This document shows positions 1-6,658 of a stretch of DNA of 6,861 nt, in pieces. How positions within the stretch are numbered: position 1 is the first letter of the stretch; each line of letters begins with the position of its first letter. The position numbers were made by a program, and so were the translations under genes. The notes under the pieces are model-generated. The model worked only from the letters and a program-made list of their open reading frames with translations, made no database searches and was not told the DNA's origin. The stretch spans positions 1-6,861 of the forward strand of contig JAFLRS010000089.1 in NCBI GenBank assembly GCA_022511355.1, in the 5' to 3' direction. The DNA is from Alistipes sp. Lineage in GTDB: Bacteria > Bacteroidota > Bacteroidia > Bacteroidales > Rikenellaceae.

Positions 1-115
1 TGAAATACTGACGGCGGCGAAGCTCCTTCAGAACTCCGGTGCGCTCATACTTGCGTTTGAACTTCTTGAGGGCACGTTCGATGTTTTCGCCCTCTTTTAC
101 CTGCATGATAATCAT
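1..115 (-). CDS. rpsU: 30S ribosomal protein bS21, N-terminal part (cut by window edge)
   Basis: This is a small basic protein of the 30S subunit platform, close to the 3' end of 16S rRNA. Reading the minus strand from the ATG at 115-113 gives 38 codons that begin MIIMQVKEGENIERALKKF and continue with KRKYERTGVLKELRRRQYF. The KEGENIE-ALKKFKRK and ELRRRQ blocks are typical of Bacteroidota bS21, whose full length is about 63-65 residues, so the C-terminal third or more lies outside the window. A second in-frame ATG at 106-104 is possible, but family members usually begin with M-I-hydrophobic, which favours position 115. No Shine-Dalgarno sequence is visible; the leader is A-rich. The gene follows the HhH gene after 94 nt and may be served by a promoter inside that gene. 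Confidence 0.93.
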   Translation of the reverse strand, partial: MIIMQVKEGENIERALKKFKRKYERTGVLKELRRRQYF

Positions 116-172
116 ATTCAGTCTTGTCTTTTAATTTGTTATTCTTGTGTTTACATTGTTCGCTGCGGCCGT

Positions 173-189
173 CCGCAACCCCGTTGCGG
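173..189 (-). other. Hairpin in the rpsU leader / HhH-rpsU spacer
   Basis: CCGCAAC at 173-179 pairs perfectly with GTTGCGG at 183-189 around a 3-nt loop, giving a 7-bp GC-rich stem. A 10-bp palindrome, GGCACGTGCC (188-197), overlaps its edge by two bases, so the two structures compete. No T-run follows on either strand, so it is not a standard intrinsic terminator. It lies between the HhH stop codon and the rpsU start, and could be a structured 5' leader element or an RNA-processing site. The structure is read directly from the sequence; the function is unknown. Confidence 0.5.
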
Positions 190-209
190 CACGTGCCTTC
201 AATCGACCG

Positions 210-1289
210 TCATTCAGCCTTGGGTGTGAACCGAAGATAGGGACGCAATCTTTCAGCATCCTTTTCGTCGAGTATTTTGTCATCGATCATCTCTTCGATT
301 CCGTTCCAGCCTCCTTTCAGTTGTCGCAGTTTGTACAGTTTTCTAAAATTGAGCGACCTTATGTACGGGTGTTCATAAAGTTGCCTTTGGGTTGCAAAGT
401 TAATATCAATTTTTGAAATATTGCAACTGTCGCAGCAAATTTGAGGTAAAATTTTCTCAAAATTACTCTCCGTGACCTCCCGAAGCTCCGCCAACTGACG
501 CACATCGTAGAATCCGCCGAGTTGTTTGCGGTATTCGAGTATCGCCGTCACGCTCTTTTCGCCTATGCCGGCCACGCTGCGCAGCTGTGCCGAATCGGCC
601 GTATTTATCTCTATCGGACCTGCCTCCGGAACGGGTTCGGCTGCGGTCGCTTCGGGGAAGATTATGTACCGGGCCAGAGTGTCGCAGAAATCGGGGTCTA
701 TCACATAACATTTGGCGACCTGCTCTATGGTGTGCAGACCTCCGCAGCGGTCGCGGTAGTTCAGAAATGCGCGTGCCTGACCCTCGGAGAATCCGAAACG
801 GACAAGGAATGCGACCGAAACCGTATCGGGCGAAAACGGAACGCGAATCGTCTCGCGCACGGCAGCCGCACCTCCGACGCGACGCTCATAACCGTAATTG
901 CGCCTTTCGGGTTTGAACTTCTCGTCGATGACGATATAGGGTTCGAGGATGTAGAATATCGAATCGGTAATTCCCGACACGGTCGCCAAATCCTCCTTGA
1001 CGGCGAACGGCCATCCCGATGCCTGACGCCGTATCACGGCCGCGGTCACATATTGCGACAATCCCAACCGGCGCAGTTCGGAATAGGTGGCGGTATTGGG
1101 GTCGAAGGCGGTGAGTTCGGCCGCAACGGCATCCGCATTATTGCGCGGAATCCTGCGGCGTATGAAGTAGTCGTCGGGCAGAGGCTGATGCACATACCAC
1201 ACCACAGCCACCAAAAAGATTATCGGCGCCATAGCGATGGCACCGCGAACATCAATCTTCTTCAACAAACCTTTTCTCTTTCCGGCCAT
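210..1289 (-). CDS. Membrane-anchored protein with four helix-hairpin-helix (ComEA-like) repeats
   Basis: This 359-residue protein has a short basic N-terminus, one predicted membrane segment at about residues 17-34, and then four tandem ComEA-type HhH regions. They fall at about 61-121 (starts FDPNTATYSEL), 156-211 (GFSEGQARAFLNYRDRCGG), 226-285 (EINTADSAQL with the canonical GIG at 241-243) and 293-352 (DINFATQRQL). Only the third keeps a textbook GIG hairpin; in the fourth it is replaced by HPYIRS, which suggests loss of the usual DNA-backbone contact. ComEA-family HhH domains bind double-stranded DNA, and ComEA itself acts in DNA uptake. The topology here (N-in, bulk outside the cytoplasm) would fit an extracytoplasmic DNA-binding role, but that is inference. 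The ATG lies three bases after the UbiD stop codon, so translation is probably coupled. Codons for about residues 274-320 are unusually AT-rich (AGA, AGG, TTA appear). Confidence 0.85.
   Translation of the reverse strand: MAGKRKGLLKKIDVRGAIAMAPIIFLVAVVWYVHQPLPDDYFIRRRIPRNNADAVAAELTAFDPNTATYSELRRLGLSQYVTAAVIRRQASGWPFAVKEDLATVSGITDSIFYILEPYIVIDEKFKPERRNYGYERRVGGAAAVRETIRVPFSPDTVSVAFLVRFGFSEGQARAFLNYRDRCGGLHTIEQVAKCYVIDPDFCDTLARYIIFPEATAAEPVPEAGPIEINTADSAQLRSVAGIGEKSVTAILEYRKQLGGFYDVRQLAELREVTESNFEKILPQICCDSCNISKIDINFATQRQLYEHPYIRSLNFRKLYKLRQLKGGWNGIEEMIDDKILDEKDAERLRPYLRFTPKAE
395..426 (-). promoter_or_regulatory. Candidate Bacteroidota-type promoter inside the HhH gene, pointing at rpsU
   Basis: On the minus strand TAACTTTG (402-395) matches the Bacteroidota -7 consensus TAnnTTTG perfectly. 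A TTG (426-424), matching the core of the -33 element, lies 21 nt upstream of it. Transcription would begin near 388 and give a leader of roughly 270 nt before rpsU. The site sits within a markedly AT-rich patch (33% GC, hand count over 331-470) of an otherwise GC-rich gene. It is in coding sequence, so chance similarity is possible. Confidence 0.4.
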
Positions 1290-1292
1290 AGA

Positions 1293-3140
1293 CTACGACT
1301 GCCACTCTTCGCTGTCCGACAGCATCAGACGGCGATAACGTTCCGACGGCGAGGGTATGAATTCGCCCGCTCCGTATTGCGGCCACCGGCCGTCCACCTT
1401 CGCCACGGTCGCCGGCGACGAAACCACCACATTGGGAAAACGGTCGGGATTTCCGGCCTTGCGCGGACGTTTGCTGCGGGCGTCGAACGCCAGCAGCGAA
1501 CCGCATAATACGGCATCGCGGCGCGGGTCGGTATTGGCGGCCGCAAGCCACAGCAACTCCTCCGCCCCGAGTCCGCAGGCCCGCTCGTCGAAAAACAACG
1601 CGCAATTTACGCCGCGCATATCGTTCGCCGAGAGAAACGCTTCGATATCGGCATCCTCGCGGGCGAAAAATACAGCCGCACCCCACTTCTCGAGCGTCGA
1701 TGCATAGAATTCGGGTATCGCCGTCACGCCGTGCGACAGCGACGGTTCGAACGACTCTATCTTCACGGCCTCCGAACGCGGGTCTATGCCCGTAGCGTCG
1801 AAAGCCATCTTGCCGCCGAATCCGCAGGTGGCCGTCGCGTGGTCGAGAACATCGAGAATACCCTCGCTCCTCACTATATTGCGGCCGACATCGGCACGAC
1901 GCACCAATGCCGCCAAAGTATCGCAATCACGAATTTCGGTCCCCTCCGACGTCAGCATCATGTACTTGTTGAACATCATCTGACCCGCACCCCACAGCGA
2001 CTGTGCCGTCTTGACCGCCTGTCCGTCGTACCGCCCGGCAAGCGACACTACCGCTATGTTGTGGGCTGTACCCGCCACGGGCATCGTCATATCGACGATT
2101 TCGGGTTGCAGCACGAGCCTTATCGGAGCAAGGAAAATCTTCTCGGTCGCCAGTGCGATATAGGCATCCTCCTGCGGCGGAATGCCCACCACCGTCGCAG
2201 GCCACACGGCATCGCGGCGACGCGTCACGGCCGTGACATGAAGACGCGGATAGAGGTCGGTGAGCGAAAAGAATCCCGTATGGTCGCCGAACGGACCTTC
2301 GGGCAGTTTCGCCTCCGAAGTATCGACATAACCCTCGATAACGAAGTCGCAATCTTCGGGAATCCATATGTCGTTGGTCAGGGACTTCACCAAGCGGACC
2401 GGCTTGCGGCGCAGGAATCCGGCCAACAGATATTCATCCATATTGTCGGGCATGGGAGCTGTTGCGCAATAGGCATAGACGGGGTCGCCGCCCACGGCCA
2501 CCGAAACCGGCATACGTTCGCCGCGACGACGGTAAGCGTCATAGTGTCTCGCTCCGGTTTTGTGTATGTGCCAGTGCATTCCGGCAGTGTGCCGGTCGAA
2601 AATCTGCATACGGTACATACCCGCATTGCGCATACCGGTATCGGGGTCTTCAGTATGCACCACGGGCAGCGTAACGAAACGTCCGCCGTCGAGTTCGCGG
2701 CATTTGAGTACGGGCAGACGGGTCAAATCGGCATCGTCGCCAATGTCGGCAATCTCCTGACAAGCGCCGCGACGCGAAATCTTTTTCGGGAACCACTTCG
2801 ACATCCCGGCCAGCAGCGGAAGCATCCGCAGCTTGTCGCCGAACGATTTGTCGGGGGCCGTAACCTGATGCAGCAAAGCTTCGATGCGTTTGCCTATCAC
2901 GTCGAGCGAATCGACGCCCAAAGCCAAAGCCATCCGACGCTCCGAACCGAACAGATTGGTCGCTACGGGTATGCCCTCCTCCGTATTCTCGAAGAGCAGA
3001 GCGCGACCGCCGTCGGGAGCCTGCGAGATGCGGTCCGTAATCTCGGCTATCTCGCAGTCGGTCGAAACGCGGGTCCCGATTCGCTGCAACTCTCCCTCAC
3101 GCTCGAGAATCCCGATAAAGTGCCGCAATGATTTATACAT
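1293..3140 (-). CDS. UbiD-family decarboxylase, menaquinone-biosynthesis type
   Basis: The 615-residue product is a UbiD-type prenylated-FMN-dependent decarboxylase. Visible motifs are NAGMYRMQIFD (172-182, with the conserved Arg), GMHWHIHKTGARHY (187-200), and the hallmark EGPFGDHTGFF (281-291) that carries an active-site glutamate. GFGGKMAFDATG (440-451) matches the E. coli UbiD region around GLGSKMGLDATN. It is longer than E. coli UbiD (about 497 residues). The extra C-terminal part repeats a W-(x)n-DPRRD...DARSK signature (531-557) and ends with a PNVVV...WPQYG segment. This long form is generally named menaquinone biosynthesis decarboxylase and compared to the futalosine-pathway enzyme MqnL; the substrate is not proven here. 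It needs prenyl-FMN from a UbiX partner, which is not in this window. The gene follows the nuclease gene after 22 nt and precedes the HhH gene by 3 nt. It is likely cytosolic: no signal peptide is seen. Confidence 0.9.
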   Translation of the reverse strand: MYKSLRHFIGILEREGELQRIGTRVSTDCEIAEITDRISQAPDGGRALLFENTEEGIPVATNLFGSERRMALALGVDSLDVIGKRIEALLHQVTAPDKSFGDKLRMLPLLAGMSKWFPKKISRRGACQEIADIGDDADLTRLPVLKCRELDGGRFVTLPVVHTEDPDTGMRNAGMYRMQIFDRHTAGMHWHIHKTGARHYDAYRRRGERMPVSVAVGGDPVYAYCATAPMPDNMDEYLLAGFLRRKPVRLVKSLTNDIWIPEDCDFVIEGYVDTSEAKLPEGPFGDHTGFFSLTDLYPRLHVTAVTRRRDAVWPATVVGIPPQEDAYIALATEKIFLAPIRLVLQPEIVDMTMPVAGTAHNIAVVSLAGRYDGQAVKTAQSLWGAGQMMFNKYMMLTSEGTEIRDCDTLAALVRRADVGRNIVRSEGILDVLDHATATCGFGGKMAFDATGIDPRSEAVKIESFEPSLSHGVTAIPEFYASTLEKWGAAVFFAREDADIEAFLSANDMRGVNCALFFDERACGLGAEELLWLAAANTDPRRDAVLCGSLLAFDARSKRPRKAGNPDRFPNVVVSSPATVAKVDGRWPQYGAGEFIPSPSERYRRLMLSDSEEWQS

Positions 3141-3142
3141 GA

Positions 3143-3149
3143 CTCCCCC
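3143..3149 (-). promoter_or_regulatory. Purine-rich GGGGGAG just before the UbiD start
   Basis: GGGGGAG ends only two bases before the ATG at 3140. It resembles a Shine-Dalgarno core, but the spacing is much shorter than usual. It is the only such G-rich leader among the starts in this window; the others have A-rich or unremarkable leaders, as expected in Bacteroidota. It may be incidental. Confidence 0.25.
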
Positions 3150-3162
3150 GTTTCAAACATTG

Positions 3163-4362
3163 TCAATCGGCCGTGAGCCCGGGCCACTCCGAAGTGTCGT
3201 AAGTCCCTTTAGGTGCATTGGGCACATTCACGAAGAATGTCATTCCGGTGCGCTGTTCCACCTCCTCGACACTGCACGCGTCGGAGAAGTAAACAGTCTT
3301 GCCGCTGCGGGATTCGTTCTTAACCCAGAATCCGATACATTTCAGCTCGTCGGCCGTACAATCGGCCACGCATTTGCCTTCGGCCGACTCTTTGGTGCGC
3401 AGCAGAACTTTGTAGTAGTACTCGGGCAGACAAACCTGTTTACTACCCGTTTTGCTCTTTCCTCCGCCGTCGTATGCATAGTCGCAGTCATCGCCGAATA
3501 CGGCACCGGTAACGACATAGAGGGTATCTTCCCCCCTCCATTTACGCACATTTTCTTCGAGTTTCTCCCACATTTGCTGATTGAGAGTATTGCGCTGGGG
3601 CGTCATATTGGTAGCGTAGAATGTCGTTCGGTTATCCGCCGACGAAACGGTACGGTCGGCCGACGGAAGCTGATGTCCGCGGTCCCAAAGCTGCAGACCC
3701 TCCTCGCTATAGAACGAACCTGCACTCACATTCGACTGTATGTCGAGTCCGCCCATGCCCAGACGATTCGAATAGGCTGCAAAATCGTTGTCATAGTAGA
3801 AATTCTTGCTTCGGCCGGCGTCGCCCAAATAGCAGTCGTGAAGCGGATAGGCTACCCACAGCGCAGCATAGTGTTCGGGAGCGTAGAGGAACGAATAGTT
3901 GCGTTTCGAATGGTCGGACGGCAGTTTCGAATGCGCATAGTAGAGCAGATTCTCATCTTCGGGAACGGCCGGCAGCTCGAACCAGCCCGAACGGGGCTCC
4001 ATGCGGCCTATGCCCTCCTGAAGAATTATAATCTGTTCCACAGTATTGCCGCACATAACGAAAATGAAACCTTCACGCATCTCGGAGGTATTGTTCTCCG
4101 AAACCGTATATACGATTACCGGCCTTTCGGGATGGTGGCAGATGGCATCGAGAACCACCGTGCCGTCGGCCATTACATACACCTCCTTGTCATCCGCATT
4201 CGTGAAATTGACAGTCAGTTCTCTGGTGCCTCCCGACCACGGCACCACCTCGATATCGCCGATGTCGATTATGGGACCGGCTTCGGAATCCGTATTGCAA
4301 GCACATACGGCCATCAGCACGGCCGACAAAACAAAAATTCGGGAAAGCAGTTTCATACTCAT
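3163..4362 (-). CDS. Lipoprotein nuclease: BACON-like domain plus DNA/RNA non-specific endonuclease domain
   Basis: The 399-residue product starts with a type II signal peptide: KLLSR, a hydrophobic stretch, then VCA|C with the lipid-modified Cys at 22. Acidic residues soon after it (NTDSE) could act as a Bacteroidota surface-export signal. Residues about 31-117 look like a BACON-type beta-sandwich (WSGG...VTV-like strands ending TVSENNTSE...IIILQEG). Residues about 136-395 are a NUC1/Serratia-type nuclease: DRGH at 227-230 with catalytic His230, then NMTPQ, LNQ with Asn261 and Glu269. The Asn-to-Glu spacing of 8 matches Asn119/Glu127 of the Serratia enzyme, so the site looks intact. The family cleaves DNA and RNA using a single Mg ion. 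Expected location is the outer membrane, possibly cell-surface, where it could degrade extracellular nucleic acid. The start could also be the ATG at 4356-4354 (M3), which gives a more typical MKLLSR signal peptide. The gene begins 13 nt after the nucleosidase stop; no own promoter is evident. Confidence 0.88.
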   Translation of the reverse strand: MSMKLLSRIFVLSAVLMAVCACNTDSEAGPIIDIGDIEVVPWSGGTRELTVNFTNADDKEVYVMADGTVVLDAICHHPERPVIVYTVSENNTSEMREGFIFVMCGNTVEQIIILQEGIGRMEPRSGWFELPAVPEDENLLYYAHSKLPSDHSKRNYSFLYAPEHYAALWVAYPLHDCYLGDAGRSKNFYYDNDFAAYSNRLGMGGLDIQSNVSAGSFYSEEGLQLWDRGHQLPSADRTVSSADNRTTFYATNMTPQRNTLNQQMWEKLEENVRKWRGEDTLYVVTGAVFGDDCDYAYDGGGKSKTGSKQVCLPEYYYKVLLRTKESAEGKCVADCTADELKCIGFWVKNESRSGKTVYFSDACSVEEVEQRTGMTFFVNVPNAPKGTYDTSEWPGLTAD

Positions 4363-4375
4363 TTATCTTATTTGA

Positions 4376-4966
4376 TTAAAGTTTCTCCAACTCGCGCAGC
4401 AGCGGCATGAAATCGGAATTGGCATCGGCGAACTCTTCGTAGGAGAGGTCGGTATGACCCGCCTCGGGAACATCCGAAATGAACTTCACCGCCGCCACAG
4501 GTATGCCTCCGCAAACCCGCGCCGCAATAGCCACCGCTCCTATCTCCATATCGAACAGCGCTCGTTCGACACCGAATCGGCTCTTCACCTCGCGCACCAT
4601 GGCCGCATCCACAAACGAATCGCCCGTAAATACCGCCGTACCGTCGCCGCCCCTCAATTCGCAGGGGTCGGTAAGCTCTGGAACGAATCCGTCGGGAACA
4701 TTGCAGTCATGATAGCGAACCCATGAAGGCATAACCACATCGCCCTGCGCGAATCCTGCCGTTCCGGCCGCATAACCTATCACCGCAATCAGGTCGTAAG
4801 GCTCCGAAGCCCTCGCAACCGCCGTCGCAACCGTCGCCGCAGCCTCGGCCTTGCCTACACCGCAATTAACCGTATCGTAACTGTGTCGGGTCGCACCCGC
4901 ATTCGCAACAGCCGCCTTTATATTCCGGTATTCGCGCCCCGTAGGCGCAGCTATCAGCACCCTCAT
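4376..4966 (-). CDS. MTA/SAH nucleosidase-type hydrolase (PNP/UDP phosphorylase superfamily)
   Basis: This 196-residue protein aligns by eye with E. coli MTA/SAH nucleosidase. Glu12 sits at the same position as the catalytic Glu12; GVGKAEAAATVA (36-47) matches the SGIGKVAAALGA loop; RYHDCNV (84-90) matches RYHDADV; GDSF (115-118) matches GDAF. DMEIGAVA (139-146) carries the ribose-binding Met-Glu, and ISDVPE (163-168) carries the catalytic Asp165. The reaction expected is removal of adenine from S-adenosylhomocysteine and methylthioadenosine. The gene directly follows luxS with a 4-nt ATGA overlap, so its product S-ribosylhomocysteine would be the LuxS substrate, which supports this role. It is about 35 residues shorter than the E. 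coli enzyme (232). The losses appear to lie between Glu12 and the GVGK loop and before the GDSF motif. A relative, futalosine hydrolase (MqnB), is the main alternative, given the nearby menaquinone-type decarboxylase, but the RYHD motif and luxS neighbour argue against it. Confidence 0.78.
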   Translation of the reverse strand: MRVLIAAPTGREYRNIKAAVANAGATRHSYDTVNCGVGKAEAAATVATAVARASEPYDLIAVIGYAAGTAGFAQGDVVMPSWVRYHDCNVPDGFVPELTDPCELRGGDGTAVFTGDSFVDAAMVREVKSRFGVERALFDMEIGAVAIAARVCGGIPVAAVKFISDVPEAGHTDLSYEEFADANSDFMPLLRELEKL

Positions 4967-5421
4967 CCGAACAGAACCTTATAATAATCAGCCACGGCCT
5001 TGTTCGCACCCTCGATGTCGAACAGAGCCGGATTGCCGCACTGAATCTCGGTCATGCCCACAATATCCTCCTTGCCCTTTATCGGGAAAACCTTTCGGGC
5101 AACCTCGCCGAATGCAGCCTTGATGTCGTCGGCCGTAACGTCGTTCATCGTCGAAAGATAGAATCCGGTCAGACACCCCATCGGGCAGAATGAAACTATA
5201 CTCTTGCCTATCTTCCCGTCCATACGCAGCCAGTAGGCCATAAGATGCTCTATCGTGTGAACCGCTCCCGCCGAAAGCGGACGCTTGTCCATCGGAGCGC
5301 AAAAACGCAAATCCCACGACAAAACCGACAACTCGTCGTTGATTTTGTATGTCGAACGCAGATAAAGCCCCTCACGCAGCGTGCGATGGTCTACGTCGAA
5401 TGATGATACCACTGATTTCAT
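4963..5421 (-). CDS. luxS: S-ribosylhomocysteine lyase (AI-2 synthase) LuxS
   Basis: LuxS splits S-ribosylhomocysteine into homocysteine and DPD, the precursor of autoinducer-2, in the cytosol. With the start at 5421 the protein has 152 residues, normal for the family, and begins MKSVVSSFDVDHRTLREGLY, which aligns with the usual N-terminus (FTVDH...L.PG.Y). The metal ligands are visible as HTIEH (His55, His59) and Cys128 in IQCGNP, with Glu58 as general base. The catalytic cysteine is Cys83 in CPMGCLTGFY. The residue after it is Leu where many members have Arg or Gln; this position varies. Upstream in-frame starts, including the ATG at 5451-5449, would overlap the aminotransferase gene and add a non-conserved tail, so they are not chosen. 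The gene starts 16 nt after the aminotransferase stop and overlaps the nucleosidase start by 4 nt. Confidence 0.94.
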   Translation of the reverse strand: MKSVVSSFDVDHRTLREGLYLRSTYKINDELSVLSWDLRFCAPMDKRPLSAGAVHTIEHLMAYWLRMDGKIGKSIVSFCPMGCLTGFYLSTMNDVTADDIKAAFGEVARKVFPIKGKEDIVGMTEIQCGNPALFDIEGANKAVADYYKVLFG

Positions 5422-5437
5422 ATCCGTTTGAGTGTTG

Positions 5438-6634
5438 TTAATGTTTCGCATTGTAAGCCTCCAAAGCCTTCTCCAAAATAAACAGCGCACGTTCCAGCTT
5501 CTCGCGCTTCAGCACGTAGGCTATACGCACCTCGTTGCGGCCGTGGCTGCGGTCGGAGTAGAATCCCGATGCCGGAGCCGTCATCACGGTCTCGCCCTCG
5601 TACTCGAAGTCGGTGAGACACCACGCGCAGAATTTGTCGCAGTCGTCGATGGGCAGACGCGCTATCGTATAGAAAGCACCCATCGGCATCGGCGAATATA
5701 CCCCCGGGATTTTGTTGAGCCCCTCCACAAGGCAGTTGCGCCGTTCGACATATTCGTGGTAGATGTTGTCGATATACTCCTTCGGAGCATCTATCGAAGC
5801 CTCGGCCACTATCTGACCCACCAACGGAGGCGACAGTCGCGCCTGACACATCTTCAGCACCGCATCATGCACCGATTTGTTCTTCGTGATGAGCGCACCT
5901 ATGCGGATTCCGCACTCGGAATATCGCTTCGACACCGAATCCATCATTATCACATTCTCCTCGATGCCCTCCAAATGACACGCCGATACATATGGCAAAT
6001 CCGTATAGACATATTCGCGGTAAACCTCATCCGAAAAGAGATACAGATCGTATCTCTTCACCAAATCGCGAATCTTCTCCAGCTCCTCGCGCGTATAGAG
6101 GTAACCCGTCGGATTGTTGGGATTGCAAATAAGTATTCCGCGCGTCTTTTCGTTGATGAGAGTCTCGAACGACTCCACGCTCGGCAGCGCGAATCCGTTT
6201 TCGATTGTCGAACGCACCGGACGAACAACCGCTCCCGCCGAAATGGCGAACGACATATAATTGGCATAGGTAGGCTCGGGAACGATAATCTCGTCGCCCG
6301 GATTCAGACACGTCATGAAAGCCATCATCACCGCCTCGGAACCGCCCGTCGTGACTATGATGTCGTCGGGCGTAACGCTGATGCCGTACCGGTCATAATA
6401 ACTCACCATCTTCTCGCGCAGCGAACGGTAACCCTCGCTGGGGCTGTATTCGAGGATGTGACGGTCGATATTCTTCAGAGCATCGAGACCCTCCTGCGGC
6501 GTGGGCAGGTCGGGCTGACCGATGTTCAGATGATAAACCTTCACTCCGCGTGCCTTGGCTGCATCGGCGAGAGGTACGAGTTTGCGGATAGGCGATGCCG
6601 GCATCACTTCCGCACGATCTGAAATGCGTGGCAT
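5438..6634 (-). CDS. PLP-dependent class I/II aminotransferase (aspartate-aminotransferase-like)
   Basis: The 398-residue product is a fold-type I aminotransferase of the AAT-I family. Numbered from the ATG at 6634, visible motifs are LNIGQPD near the N-terminus, TGGSEA (96-101, cofactor phosphate region), NPNNPTG (171-177, with the Asn that contacts PLP), DEVY (202-205), SVSKRYSECGIRIG with Schiff-base Lys236, and NEVRIAY with the substrate-carboxylate Arg370. Such enzymes transfer amino groups between aspartate or similar amino acids and 2-oxoglutarate; the exact substrate cannot be read from sequence. An in-frame TTG at 6661 would extend the protein by nine residues, but it falls on the -7 promoter element, so the ATG is preferred. 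It is the first gene of the operon, followed after 16 nt by luxS. It may supply aspartate-family precursors for homocysteine or methionine metabolism (inference). Confidence 0.92.
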   Translation of the reverse strand: MPRISDRAEVMPASPIRKLVPLADAAKARGVKVYHLNIGQPDLPTPQEGLDALKNIDRHILEYSPSEGYRSLREKMVSYYDRYGISVTPDDIIVTTGGSEAVMMAFMTCLNPGDEIIVPEPTYANYMSFAISAGAVVRPVRSTIENGFALPSVESFETLINEKTRGILICNPNNPTGYLYTREELEKIRDLVKRYDLYLFSDEVYREYVYTDLPYVSACHLEGIEENVIMMDSVSKRYSECGIRIGALITKNKSVHDAVLKMCQARLSPPLVGQIVAEASIDAPKEYIDNIYHEYVERRNCLVEGLNKIPGVYSPMPMGAFYTIARLPIDDCDKFCAWCLTDFEYEGETVMTAPASGFYSDRSHGRNEVRIAYVLKREKLERALFILEKALEAYNAKH

Positions 6635-6658
6635 AGTCGAGAGCGGTTGTTTACTTTG

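Noticed and set aside
522..1508. Long plus-strand open frame opposite the HhH gene and the end of the decarboxylase gene
   Set aside because: The translation is rich in His, Arg and Gly with no recognisable domain, and it spans two well-supported opposite genes; it is a GC-rich antisense shadow.
1731..3131. 466-codon plus-strand open frame opposite the UbiD gene
   Set aside because: No family resemblance and low-complexity His/Arg-rich composition; the minus-strand frame carries all UbiD motifs.
2884..4410. 508-codon plus-strand open frame opposite the nuclease gene
   Set aside because: It crosses two real genes and their junction, and shows no domain, signal or start context.
5422..5490. 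N-terminal extension of LuxS
   Set aside because: The extra 23 residues overlap the aminotransferase coding end and match nothing in the family; the start at 5421 gives the normal length.
5432..6622. 396-codon plus-strand open frame opposite the aminotransferase
   Set aside because: It mirrors the aminotransferase almost exactly, as expected from its codon bias; no independent evidence of coding.
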